Below, piece by piece: positions 53,709 to 62,266 of a stretch of 64,000 nucleotides of DNA; position 1 is the first letter of the stretch; every line of letters begins with the position of its first letter. Source of the DNA: HR10 sp964615335 (lineage in GTDB: Bacteria; Acidobacteriota; Blastocatellia; HR10); the NCBI GenBank assembly GCA_964615335.1, contig CAZTMT010000013.1, positions 35,228-99,227 on the forward strand, written 5' to 3'. Below the pieces are notes generated by a model that saw only the letters and a list, made by a program, of their open reading frames with translations, had not been told where the DNA came from and searched no databases. A program made the position numbers and the translations under genes.

Positions 53709-56575
53709 CTTCTGACCGTTGGGCTCGAAAAATCGTCGCCTTGCTGCACGACCCGCCCGACAAGCCCTTTTCGATCGGCAGGCATGAGGAGCGTGCAAAT
53801 GAGTTGGTCGAGATAGCGCTGGGCCAAGCAGCCAATGAGGACGAGGCGAAGCGAGCCGAACGCGCCGATCGGATTGCTTCCGCCGCCGACCGCGTGGACT
53901 TTCCCGAAGGTGCGGAAGCTTACTGGTGCTCAGAAAAGGCCGTTCTGACTCATCCTCTCTCAGGACGCAATCTGGATTTGGGTTCGCTGGCAGATGTGGA
54001 TGTAAAGCAAACCCATGAAGCAGCAAAGAAGGCAGTGAGATCTCTGATCAAGGGCACCGCTGACCAGAAGCAGCGATTTCTGCGGCTGTGGCGGTGTTTG
54101 CCTGATGCGTTGACAAAGGAATTTCCCCGCGTGGGCGCCTTGTTCGGGATGCTACCTGCCGACACGCGCCAGCCCGACCATCCGCTCACACAGCACCTCT
54201 CCATTACGGCGGCGATTGCCGACGCGTTGCCACAGCCCGCGTTTCTGGTTTTCTCCATCGGTCCTGTGCAGGAGTTCATCGCCGCCGCTCGCCGGACACA
54301 GGACCTGTGGATGGGCAGTTGGCTGCTTTCGTATCTCTCGCGGACGGCGATGAAAAGCCTCGCTGAAGAATTTGGACCTGATGTCATCGTCTTCCCCTCG
54401 CTTCGCGGACAACCCCTGTGCGACTTGTGGCTGGCGCAGGATAAGCAGGTTCCCGTGCCAGAGCCAAGACCTGAAGACCTAAGCCTTGCCAGTCTCCCCA
54501 ACAAGTTCGTCGCCCTGCTTCCTGCATCGGAAGCCCAGTCTGCAGCCGCGAAAGCCAGTTGCGCTGTGCGCGAGGAGTGGAAGCAATTGGCCAATGCCGT
54601 GCTCGAGTCACTGTCCAACGGCATCATGCCTGCTGATGAGCAGACGCAACAAATGTGGGAGGATCAGGTCAATGCACAGCTCGAGGTCTACTGGTCAGTG
54701 CTGCCGTGGGCAGGCGACGATGAAAGCGACGGATGGAAGCAGGCAGAAGCAGTCAAGTCGCTGTTCGAAAAGCTGTGCGCTCCTCTGCCTGATCGGCCGT
54801 CCAGCAAGGTGTATGCGCTCTTTGCCAAGCCGAAGGCAGAAGGCGGAGGGCAGTATCACCCGAACTGGGGCACAACCTACAGCCTGCTCTACAGCCTTGC
54901 CGATCGCGCCTTCAATGCCCGGAAGAGTTTGCGCGATTTTGAGCCGACCGAAGAGCGCGGTGAAAAATGCACTGTCTGCGGACAGCGTGCCGCGCTCCGT
55001 TCCAAAGATATGCCAGCTCGTGAATTTTGGAGCCGCACAGCAGAAGCACTCCGTGGGGAGAGTCGCTATGACATTAAGCCGGATGGGCGCGAACGACTTT
55101 GCGCCATCTGCGCCGTCAAACGATTCGCACAGGAAGAGGCGCTGAAGGACAAATTCGGCTTGCGGGGTAGTTTCCCTTCCACCAGCGAAATCGCCGCCGC
55201 TTCGTTCAAGGCAGCAGTTCTACAGAAACTCAACGATGCGACGCATGGGCCGAAGCTTGCGGATTCATTGCGCGAGCATCTGGAGACACTGGAATTGCTG
55301 GAGTTCCCTCATACTGTCGCACCGGAAGCAATCCCCAAACTTCAGAAGTTGCGTCGTCAACTGGTGAATCGCGCGCCACAGTTGCAAGACATCGCCGATA
55401 GGTTCTTAGGCTATGACGGAGAGGCGTTCTTTGCAGAGACGTTCACTCCCAGGCGACTCGAGGATGACTACGGTCTGACTGTCAGTGAAAGCGATGCTGA
55501 AGCCGCACACAGGTCCTTGCAGGGGCTCCTCAAGGCAGCCTCGGAAGCGGGTATCTCTCCCCCCGCCAAATACTATGCCGTGTTGATGATGGATGGCGAC
55601 CGAGCCGGACAGTGGCTCAGCGGCACGCACGAGGGGCTAACCCTTTTCGGCAATGTGCTCCACCCCAAGGTGCGAGAGCAATTGGAAGGCCTGGACGGAT
55701 GGAAGGAGTTGTTGAACGAACGGCGGCTGATGACGCCTGCCCTGCACGCGGCGATTTCCGATGCGCTGGCAAACTTTGCACGGAAACTGGTGCGATTCGT
55801 CATAGAAGAGCGACACTGCGGGCGCGTGATTTACGCAGGCGGTGATGATGTGCTGGCTCTTTTGCCCCTCAGCGAGGCGTTGTCGGCTGCACGCGAATTG
55901 CGCGCCCTCTTTTCGGGACAGGTGAAACAGGACAAGGCCCTCGTTGACTTTGCTTCCGAAGAAAGCCTGCCTGTGGACTTCGCTGACGAGAACCTGAGCG
56001 GCTACCTCGTTTACCGAGAGCAACCCTCAAAGGAAATCCTGCTCACGATGGGACCGACAGCGAGCGCATCTATCGGTATTGCTATCGCTCACCACTTGCA
56101 GCCGCTGGACGCAACCCTGCAAGCCATGCGCGAAGCAGAACACGACGCGAAAGAGGTCTACGATCGCAATGCGCTGTGTGTGTATCTGCTCAAACGGTCA
56201 GGCGAACGAACGCAGGTCGGTGCCAAATGGTTCTACGATGGTGGCCCGCAAGACACTGTGGCGATGGTAAACGATATATGCGAGCGATTCGGAGGGGGAC
56301 AACTCGCCATGAAATTGGCGCATGCCGTCTTTGAGGAATCGCGTACGCTGTCACACCTACCCAAAGAGGCCCAGAAATCGGAACTGAAACGACTGCTCAA
56401 GCGCCACTCGGAAAGCACAATGTCTCAAGAAGAACGCGATTCTTTAGCGGAGCGCCTTGCGGATTTCGCTGCGGCTCTGGACAGCCACGCCGGCAAGGTC
56501 GGCAAGCGAGGTTTCGAGCAGATGGCCGATTGGCTTTTGCTGGCTCGTTTCTTGGCAAAGGGGGGTGAGGAGTGA
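53702..56575 (+). CDS. cas10: Cas10/Cmr2, large subunit of the type III-B complex
   Basis: This 957-residue protein has an N-terminal HD motif (LLHDPPDKPF, His16-Asp17) for the possible DNase site. FSIGPVQEFIAAARRTQDLW marks the first palm domain, and a zinc finger CTVCGQRAAL with CAIC lies near residues 423-465. The second palm has YYAVLMMDGDRAGQWLSG and the cyclase motif AGGDDVLALL (Gly713-Asp716). GGDD predicts that it makes cyclic oligoadenylates when the complex binds target RNA. The two CARF proteins downstream fit that. It overlaps both neighbours by a few bases, as expected in a tight operon. Confidence 0.93.
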   Translation: MVASDRWARKIVALLHDPPDKPFSIGRHEERANELVEIALGQAANEDEAKRAERADRIASAADRVDFPEGAEAYWCSEKAVLTHPLSGRNLDLGSLADVDVKQTHEAAKKAVRSLIKGTADQKQRFLRLWRCLPDALTKEFPRVGALFGMLPADTRQPDHPLTQHLSITAAIADALPQPAFLVFSIGPVQEFIAAARRTQDLWMGSWLLSYLSRTAMKSLAEEFGPDVIVFPSLRGQPLCDLWLAQDKQVPVPEPRPEDLSLASLPNKFVALLPASEAQSAAAKASCAVREEWKQLANAVLESLSNGIMPADEQTQQMWEDQVNAQLEVYWSVLPWAGDDESDGWKQAEAVKSLFEKLCAPLPDRPSSKVYALFAKPKAEGGGQYHPNWGTTYSLLYSLADRAFNARKSLRDFEPTEERGEKCTVCGQRAALRSKDMPAREFWSRTAEALRGESRYDIKPDGRERLCAICAVKRFAQEEALKDKFGLRGSFPSTSEIAAASFKAAVLQKLNDATHGPKLADSLREHLETLELLEFPHTVAPEAIPKLQKLRRQLVNRAPQLQDIADRFLGYDGEAFFAETFTPRRLEDDYGLTVSESDAEAAHRSLQGLLKAASEAGISPPAKYYAVLMMDGDRAGQWLSGTHEGLTLFGNVLHPKVREQLEGLDGWKELLNERRLMTPALHAAISDALANFARKLVRFVIEERHCGRVIYAGGDDVLALLPLSEALSAARELRALFSGQVKQDKALVDFASEESLPVDFADENLSGYLVYREQPSKEILLTMGPTASASIGIAIAHHLQPLDATLQAMREAEHDAKEVYDRNALCVYLLKRSGERTQVGAKWFYDGGPQDTVAMVNDICERFGGGQLAMKLAHAVFEESRTLSHLPKEAQKSELKRLLKRHSESTMSQEERDSLAERLADFAAALDSHAGKVGKRGFEQMADWLLLARFLAKGGEE

Positions 56576-57690
56576 TGTGGCAACTCTTCATCGAGCCGAA
56601 CGATGTTCTGATGTTTCGCGACGGCAAGCCGTTTGCGGCGGGCGAAGATCACCGTGCCCGCAGCCTCTTCCCGCCCACGCCGTTCACCATGCAGGGCGTC
56701 GTGCGGGCGAAGGTGCTCTTCGACAGTGGCGTGAGTCTTTCCAACTATGCACGCGGCGCACCATCCGCGCAGGCTTTGATCCAGCAAATCGGCGCGCCCA
56801 GCGGCAACTACGGACAACTGCGCCTGCGTGGTCCGCTTGTCGCCAGGCGCGTTGGCGATACCCTCACGCGCTATTTTCCTCTGCCTGCCGATGTGGTCAA
56901 GGTGGGCGATGACTGTAGGCTTGTCGAGCCGCTGTCTGACCAACTCTTCACGAGCAATCAGCCGCCGGATTTGCGCCTGCTCTGGACACGCACGGACAAG
57001 CCTCTGAAAGAAGCACGCGGTTGGTTGGCAGAAGATGAGTTCCGCAAGTACCTCTCAGGACGAACTGATCTCAGCATCACGCCCGAAAGCGACCTGGTCG
57101 TGCGCGAGTTTCGCCTGGGGATTGCATTGGACCGCGGCCGGCGGAGCACCCAGGAAGGAATGCTCTACACGATGGAGTTTCTGCGGCTGCGAGAAGGCGT
57201 TGGCTTTCTGCTGGAGATAGATGGTATTTCGCCGTTCCGTTCTCCCAAAGGCTTCCTGCAGGTGGGAGGCGAAGCGCGAGCGGCAATGTATGAGGTGCTG
57301 CGGACACCGTTGCCACCCCTTTCGCTCCCCAACCCCTTGCCATCGCGTTTCAAAGTCGTCTTGCTTACTCCGGCTTGGTTCTCTGGAGGATGGAAGCCCC
57401 AAGACGATAACTGGGGGCAGTTTTTCAACGGTGCAAGTGTCCAATTGGTAGCGACCGCGCTACCGCGAGCGCAGTCCTTCGGCGGCGCATTTGTGGACGA
57501 TGTCCGGCGTCGAGGCGATTTCCAGAAGCCCATGCGCCGTTTTGTGCCGGCCGGCAGCGTGTTCTTTTTTGAAAGTGACGGCACTGTCGCCTGGAACGGC
57601 AAACCCTTCACCGAAACGCCTCCGGGTGAAGGCGATTTCGGACAGATCGGATTTGGGTTCTGTGCCATTGGTCAGTGGAATTACGCCTAA
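56575..57690 (+). CDS. cmr3: Type III-B RAMP protein Cmr3
   Basis: This 371-residue protein opens MWQLFIEPNDVLMFRDGKPF, the typical Cmr3 start, followed by FPPTPFTMQGVVRAKVL. It binds the 5' tag of the crRNA together with Cas10 at the foot of the complex. The C-terminal part has FAVGS-like RFVPAGSVFFFESDG. The ATG at 56575 overlaps the cas10 stop by one base (TGATG); a GTG one codon upstream is also possible. Confidence 0.9.
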   Translation: MWQLFIEPNDVLMFRDGKPFAAGEDHRARSLFPPTPFTMQGVVRAKVLFDSGVSLSNYARGAPSAQALIQQIGAPSGNYGQLRLRGPLVARRVGDTLTRYFPLPADVVKVGDDCRLVEPLSDQLFTSNQPPDLRLLWTRTDKPLKEARGWLAEDEFRKYLSGRTDLSITPESDLVVREFRLGIALDRGRRSTQEGMLYTMEFLRLREGVGFLLEIDGISPFRSPKGFLQVGGEARAAMYEVLRTPLPPLSLPNPLPSRFKVVLLTPAWFSGGWKPQDDNWGQFFNGASVQLVATALPRAQSFGGAFVDDVRRRGDFQKPMRRFVPAGSVFFFESDGTVAWNGKPFTETPPGEGDFGQIGFGFCAIGQWNYA

Positions 57691-57701
57691 AGGAGGTTGC
57701 T

Positions 57702-58649
57702 ATGTTTGACAAAAGCGCGATTCTGTTTCTTTACACCGAGACCCCGCTCCATGCGGGCAGTGGAACGAGTCTCGGCATCGTGGACTTGCCCATCCAGCGC
57801 GAGCGCACTACGGGCTACCCACTCGTGCAAGCGTCGGGATTGAAGGGCTGCTTACGCGATGAGGTAGCTCGCCACACAGATTGGTGCCAAAATACTCAAT
57901 GCGAGCTTCATCCTCACAGTGAGTGGGACAAAAAGGTTCAGATTGTCTGCGGACCCGAAACGACCGCGGCAAGCGAGCACGCAGGGGCGGTGTCGGTGGG
58001 TGATGCGCGCATCCTGCTCTTTCCTGTGCGATCGCTTCTTGGCGTGTTCGCCTGGGTGACGAGCAAAGAGGTGCTGGCGCGGTTCAAGCGAGATGCCCAA
58101 ATGGCGGGCATTCCGGTGAACTGGACAGAGACAGGTCCAACAGGGGACGATACTGCGCTGGTTTCATCGAACACGCTCGTCAGTAATAATCGCGTGGTGC
58201 TCGAAGAGTTCGCGTTCACCGCTCGGCAGGATAACACTGTGCAAACGATTGCGAACTGGCTGAAGGACAGCGCCTTGCCCTCGGGCAACGAATACGACTA
58301 CTGGCGGCAAGCTCTACCCCAGCGTCTTGTCATCTTGCCCGAGAATGCTTTCCGCGATTTCACGCTTTTCTCTACCGAAGTCATTAGCCGTGTGCGCATC
58401 GACGATGAGAAAAAGACTGTGGCACGCGGGGCGCTCTGGACCGAAGAGCATCTGCCCACCGACACGCTGCTGTACGCGGTGCTGTTTGCCAGTAAGCCGC
58501 GAACAAACAGTGCGCCGCCTGATCTTCAGGATGCACAGGCTGTCCTGGATTTCGTGAAAAACTGTGTGGATGGTAGGCGGCTGCAACTGGGCGGCGATAG
58601 CACCGTCGGACGCGGGTTTGTAAAAGCAAGGATGTTCCATAGGAGGTGA
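57702..58649 (+). CDS. cmr4: Type III-B backbone protein Cmr4
   Basis: This 315-residue RAMP forms the repeated backbone and cuts the bound target RNA at 6-nt intervals. FLYTETPLHAGSGTSLGIVD leads to Asp28 at the place of the catalytic Asp of known Cmr4 proteins. PLVQASGLKGCLRDEV and QLGGDSTVGRGFVKAR are the family's other hallmarks. The start at 57702 has AAAGGAGG; the frame begins earlier, inside cmr3. The target-RNase function appears intact. Confidence 0.93.
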   Translation: MFDKSAILFLYTETPLHAGSGTSLGIVDLPIQRERTTGYPLVQASGLKGCLRDEVARHTDWCQNTQCELHPHSEWDKKVQIVCGPETTAASEHAGAVSVGDARILLFPVRSLLGVFAWVTSKEVLARFKRDAQMAGIPVNWTETGPTGDDTALVSSNTLVSNNRVVLEEFAFTARQDNTVQTIANWLKDSALPSGNEYDYWRQALPQRLVILPENAFRDFTLFSTEVISRVRIDDEKKTVARGALWTEEHLPTDTLLYAVLFASKPRTNSAPPDLQDAQAVLDFVKNCVDGRRLQLGGDSTVGRGFVKARMFHRR

Positions 58650-58654
58650 GGGCC

Positions 58655-59053
58655 ATGCCGAGCCAACAACAAACTCTTGAGCAAAAGCGCGCAAAGCGCG
58701 CATGGGCTGACATTCAGAGCGTCGTCAATTGCCCCGACGACTTCAAAAAGAAATACGGTAGCCTTGCTCGTCGCGTGCCGATGCTCGTGCTGACGAACGG
58801 CCTTGGACAGACGCTGGCATTCCTGCGAGCCAAGGGCAAGAACGACCCAAGCGATGAACACAACGTTCTGTTCAATCACCTATCGGCATGGACGATGAGT
58901 CAGGTGGCGCCCAATGCGGGCAATCAAAACCTGCTCGATTGGGTGCTTCAGAGTGACAGCGTGGCCTATCGCCGCGCCACGGCGGAGGCTTTGGCGTATC
59001 TCGTCTGGCTCAAACGCTTCGCCGAAGCGGAACTGCCGACGGAGGAGGGATAA
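58655..59053 (+). CDS. cmr5: Type III-B small subunit Cmr5
   Basis: This 132-residue helical protein starts MPSQQQTLEQKRAKRAWADI. EQKRAKRAW and the conserved C-terminal EALAYLVWLKRFAEAEL are typical of Cmr5. It forms the minor filament that lines the target RNA. AGGAGG at 58641-58646 supports the ATG at 58655. It lies between cmr4 and cmr6 with gaps of 3-6 bp. Confidence 0.92.
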   Translation: MPSQQQTLEQKRAKRAWADIQSVVNCPDDFKKKYGSLARRVPMLVLTNGLGQTLAFLRAKGKNDPSDEHNVLFNHLSAWTMSQVAPNAGNQNLLDWVLQSDSVAYRRATAEALAYLVWLKRFAEAELPTEEG

Positions 59054-59056
59054 ATC

Positions 59057-59893
59057 ATGCGGCAACAGCGACCACCACAAGGCCGGAGGGGCCGCTCTCA
59101 ACAGCAACCCCAAGAGACTTATCCGCTCCCGCAGGATACGCGTGCTCTCGCTGAATCGCGTGCGGGTCGGTGCCTCAACTATGGCTTGCGAACGGAAAAG
59201 CTGTTACTTTGTGATGCACAAACGTGGGAGCTGACCAAACAAGCCAAAGAACGACAGGGTGTTCGCGCATTCAATCAAGACGACTTACGGCGTATTATCA
59301 GCGCTCACAAAGCGCGTTGGGAAGCCATGCTCAACGATTACCGCGAGCGTGGCTATGAGGTGAAATCCTTTCGGATGCGTGCGGCCAGCCCCAGCCGCGT
59401 GGTCGTGGGTCTGGGCGCAGAGAGCGTGTTGGAAACGAGCATTCGCCTGCATCGCATCTACGGCTTTCCCATCATCCCCGGTAGTGCGCTCAAAGGCTTG
59501 GCTCGGTCGTATGCGGAACTCGTGGAAGGCAAGAACGAAACCGATGCGACCTTTGCCGCTGTATTCGGCAAATCTCCGCCTGACGCTAGCGCCGGCAAGG
59601 TCATCTTCTTCGACGCCGTGCCCGCGAATCCCACCAACCTGAAACTGGACTTGGACGTAATGAACCCGCATTATAGCCAGTATTACCAGGGAGGCAATAC
59701 ACCACCTGCGGATTACTTGAACCCAGTCCCCGTCTTCTTTCTCGCCATCGCACCGGGTAGCGAGTTTCTATTCGCCGTCGCTTCCAAAGATGCAGTGCTT
59801 GCTCAGCAGGCGCAAACCTGGCTCCAAGCAGGACTGCGGGAAATGGGCATCGGCGCCAAGACGACAGCAGGGTATGGATACTGGAGGGACTAG
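59057..59893 (+). CDS. cmr6: Type III-B RAMP protein Cmr6
   Basis: The protein has 278 residues. ETSIRLHRIYGFPIIPGSAL with LKGLARSYAEL is the Cmr6 signature, and the Gly-rich loop near the end is MGIGAKTTAGYGYW. VIFFDAVPANP and DVMNPHYSQYY are also family features. Cmr6 caps the backbone next to Cmr1. The first 35 residues are rich in Gln, Pro and Arg and are probably disordered. It completes a full cmr1-6 set. Confidence 0.92.
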   Translation: MRQQRPPQGRRGRSQQQPQETYPLPQDTRALAESRAGRCLNYGLRTEKLLLCDAQTWELTKQAKERQGVRAFNQDDLRRIISAHKARWEAMLNDYRERGYEVKSFRMRAASPSRVVVGLGAESVLETSIRLHRIYGFPIIPGSALKGLARSYAELVEGKNETDATFAAVFGKSPPDASAGKVIFFDAVPANPTNLKLDLDVMNPHYSQYYQGGNTPPADYLNPVPVFFLAIAPGSEFLFAVASKDAVLAQQAQTWLQAGLREMGIGAKTTAGYGYWRD

Positions 59894-59896
59894 CCT

Positions 59897-60952
59897 ATGC
59901 GTACGATACTCGTTACTGTGGGTACATCGCTACTTACCAATGCCAAACGAGATTTGAAAGAGCAGGAGCCGAATGAGCAGCAACTGGCTAATTACCTGAA
60001 CCATACAGAGGCTTCAAGAGCCAGCGCAGAAACCAATTCGCTCTCCCGCATCTTGGAGAAGGGCGACCGTATTATATTCCTGCACTCGCAAACAGACGAG
60101 GGTAAGCGGTGTGCAGAGGCTTTGGTGCGGCACTACAACCACAACGGATATGAGACACGCGTAATCGAGGTACCTGACCTGACCTACAGCGAGAGCCGTT
60201 TCAAGATGCGTGGCTTGCGCTCGCTGGTGGCGACGCTCATTGACCAGATTCGTTGGGAGAAGAAGCAAGGACGCGAGGTGCTCATCAATGCGACGGGCGG
60301 ATTCAAGGCGGAAATCGCCTACGCCACGCTTGTCGGCTTGCTGTTTGACGTGCCTGTTTACTACATCCACGAGGCCTTCCGCGACATCATTGAGATGCCA
60401 CCTACACCCATCAATTGGGACTACTCACTGCTGGCGAGTTACGAGGACTTCTTTGAGTGGATTAACGCCGATTTACGTTCGACGGCGGAGGTAGACAAAA
60501 GACTACGTGGGCTTCCAGAGGAGGTGCGCTTGCTGCTTACTGAAGAAGAAGGCTTCACGATGTTGTCACCTGCGGGTGAAGCGTTTTACGAAGCCTACCG
60601 CGACCGTGTGGAGCAAGCAATACCCGAACCTGTCTTTCTGTCGGCGCAAGCGTGGGAAACCTACCGCTCTGCCGCTCCCGACGTCCGCCAATTGTTTGAC
60701 CGTGCGCTCAGGAAACTGAAGGTGCATGAGTTGCGTATCAGCGGCTCCGACCGCGTGCGTAACAGCGATTGCCTCGTCTATCCAAAGGGTCATTGCGATG
60801 AACGCATCTTTTTCTTTGAAGGTGAGGATGGCCACGTGCGGGTATGCGAACTGGCGCGGCACAGCGATAAGAGTTACGAACGGCTTATACAGCGGGGCGT
60901 CCGGAGAGATGAATATCGAGATTTCAAAGAATGGCGTGAGGGAGTGCAGTAA
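59897..60952 (+). CDS. CARF protein with a RelE-like C-terminal domain (Cami1-like mRNA interferase)
   Basis: The 351-residue product has an N-terminal CARF domain of the APE2256/TIGR02619 type (about 1-170): ILVTVGTSLLTNAKRD and LINATGGFKAEIAYATLVGL are the ligand-binding loops. A winged-helix-like linker follows (about 190-240, PEEVRLLLTEEEGFTMLSPAG). The last 100 residues resemble a RelE/ParE toxin: LFDRALRKLKVHELR, ERIFFFEGEDGHVRVCELA and RHSDKSYERLI. Cami1, a described CARF-RelE protein, cuts mRNA on the ribosome when cyclic tetra-adenylate binds. The same activity is inferred here. It follows cmr6 by 3 bp. Confidence 0.72.
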   Translation: MRTILVTVGTSLLTNAKRDLKEQEPNEQQLANYLNHTEASRASAETNSLSRILEKGDRIIFLHSQTDEGKRCAEALVRHYNHNGYETRVIEVPDLTYSESRFKMRGLRSLVATLIDQIRWEKKQGREVLINATGGFKAEIAYATLVGLLFDVPVYYIHEAFRDIIEMPPTPINWDYSLLASYEDFFEWINADLRSTAEVDKRLRGLPEEVRLLLTEEEGFTMLSPAGEAFYEAYRDRVEQAIPEPVFLSAQAWETYRSAAPDVRQLFDRALRKLKVHELRISGSDRVRNSDCLVYPKGHCDERIFFFEGEDGHVRVCELARHSDKSYERLIQRGVRRDEYRDFKEWREGVQ

Positions 60953-60954
60953 CT

Positions 60955-62247
60955 ATGAAGGTAGCCTTAATCATCACGGTTGGCGGCACGGAGGACCCGA
61001 TTCTCAAAGCCGTAGATGAAGAATGCGAAACGGGCGAAGATGTGGTCGTTTTCTTGCTCTATGGTCGCCCCTTTGCCGGACAGAAGGCCCCGACTCCCTT
61101 CGACGTGGCAAACCTGGCCAAGCAGAGGTGCGAAGAAAAGGGAGTCTCCATAAGGCTCATTGAAGTAGCAGATCCTGAGGACATCAACCTCAGTCTTGCT
61201 GTCGCGCGAGACATCTTCCGTCAAGCGGCCAACGCCGAACGAGTAGTGGTCAACTTCACGGGTGGCACAAAGGTGCTCTCGGCAGCCGTAGTCCATGCCG
61301 CTTTGACCGAACCCTTAGGCGACAAGTTGATTTTGGACTACACAGGCGGCCAGGTTCGGAATGAGCAAGGGCGCGTGTTGCGCGAGGCCATGCAAGTGAA
61401 GCGTTCCGAACGCACAGCCACCGATGAGATCATCCACCAGATTTTGGAAAGGCTACGGCGCGCAAACTATCGCGAAGCAAAACTCCTCTCGGAGCGTTTG
61501 CCGGACAAAGGCAAGGAGCGTTTGCCGGACAAAGGCAAATCGGAATTCGTCAAGAAAGCGACCGAAGCCCTTTATCTGTGGGACGAATTCGACTATGAAG
61601 GCTCTTTCACGATCTTGCGCTGTCTCTATGAGCCTGCCAAAGCGCTCTCGGATGATGAACGCTTATCCTCATTGGCGACATTGGTGGAAAGACTGCTCGA
61701 GCCGGGCAATCGCCTTTCTTCGCTGGTGCCTCTTCTGCGGAGGGCGCAAAACGAAGAGGTGCGTCTCGGAGAAAAGGCGGCACATCTTCCCCTGCTCGCT
61801 GCCGATGCTTTGGAAAACAGCGGACGACGCTTGCAAGAAGGACGTCCGACGGATAGCGTGCTCCGCTCCTACCGCGCCGTCGAAGTCGCTGTGCAGATTC
61901 GGCTGCTTCAAAACGGCATCAACCCATGGCGCCCCCCATGGCAGACAATGGACAAAAAGACAATAAAGCGATTCCTGGAGTTGCAGGGAACTACTCAACT
62001 TCCACCCTTTCTCGCCCTTACCACAGGCTTGAGCCTGCTCGAAGCCTTGGGTCATAGCCTGAGCGAGGAAGGACGCAAGCGACTGGCAGATGTCCAGCAA
62101 TTGCGAAACTACTCCTATCTGGAGCATGGCTATCAACGACTCGTCACAGATGACGCCAAGCGCCTGCACGAATATGCCTGCGCTTTATGCTCCGAGCTGC
62201 TCGGCGCTTCACTGGAACCATTGCGCCAGACTGTGCGCCGTTTTTGA
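60955..62247 (+). CDS. CARF-HEPN ribonuclease of the TIGR02710/Csm6-like group
   Basis: The 430-residue product has an N-terminal CARF domain (about 1-150) with ALIITVGGTEDPILKAVDEE and VVVNFTGGTKVLSAAVVHAAL, typical of TIGR02710. The helical C-terminal part carries RNYSYLEH (Arg384 to His391), a HEPN-type R-x6-H ribonuclease motif. Cyclic oligoadenylate from Cas10 should switch it on to cut RNA. The gene begins 2 bp after the CARF-RelE gene. It contains an 8-residue tandem repeat (ERLPDKGK twice). Confidence 0.78.
   Translation: MKVALIITVGGTEDPILKAVDEECETGEDVVVFLLYGRPFAGQKAPTPFDVANLAKQRCEEKGVSIRLIEVADPEDINLSLAVARDIFRQAANAERVVVNFTGGTKVLSAAVVHAALTEPLGDKLILDYTGGQVRNEQGRVLREAMQVKRSERTATDEIIHQILERLRRANYREAKLLSERLPDKGKERLPDKGKSEFVKKATEALYLWDEFDYEGSFTILRCLYEPAKALSDDERLSSLATLVERLLEPGNRLSSLVPLLRRAQNEEVRLGEKAAHLPLLAADALENSGRRLQEGRPTDSVLRSYRAVEVAVQIRLLQNGINPWRPPWQTMDKKTIKRFLELQGTTQLPPFLALTTGLSLLEALGHSLSEEGRKRLADVQQLRNYSYLEHGYQRLVTDDAKRLHEYACALCSELLGASLEPLRQTVRRF
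61492..61539 (+). repeat. 24-bp tandem duplication inside the CARF-HEPN gene
   Basis: Two copies of a 24-bp unit (61492-61515 and 61516-61539) differ only in the last base. The unit keeps the frame and doubles ERLPDKGK in the linker between the two domains. Confidence 0.9.
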
Positions 62248-62266
62248 AAATAGACGGAGAGGTTCC

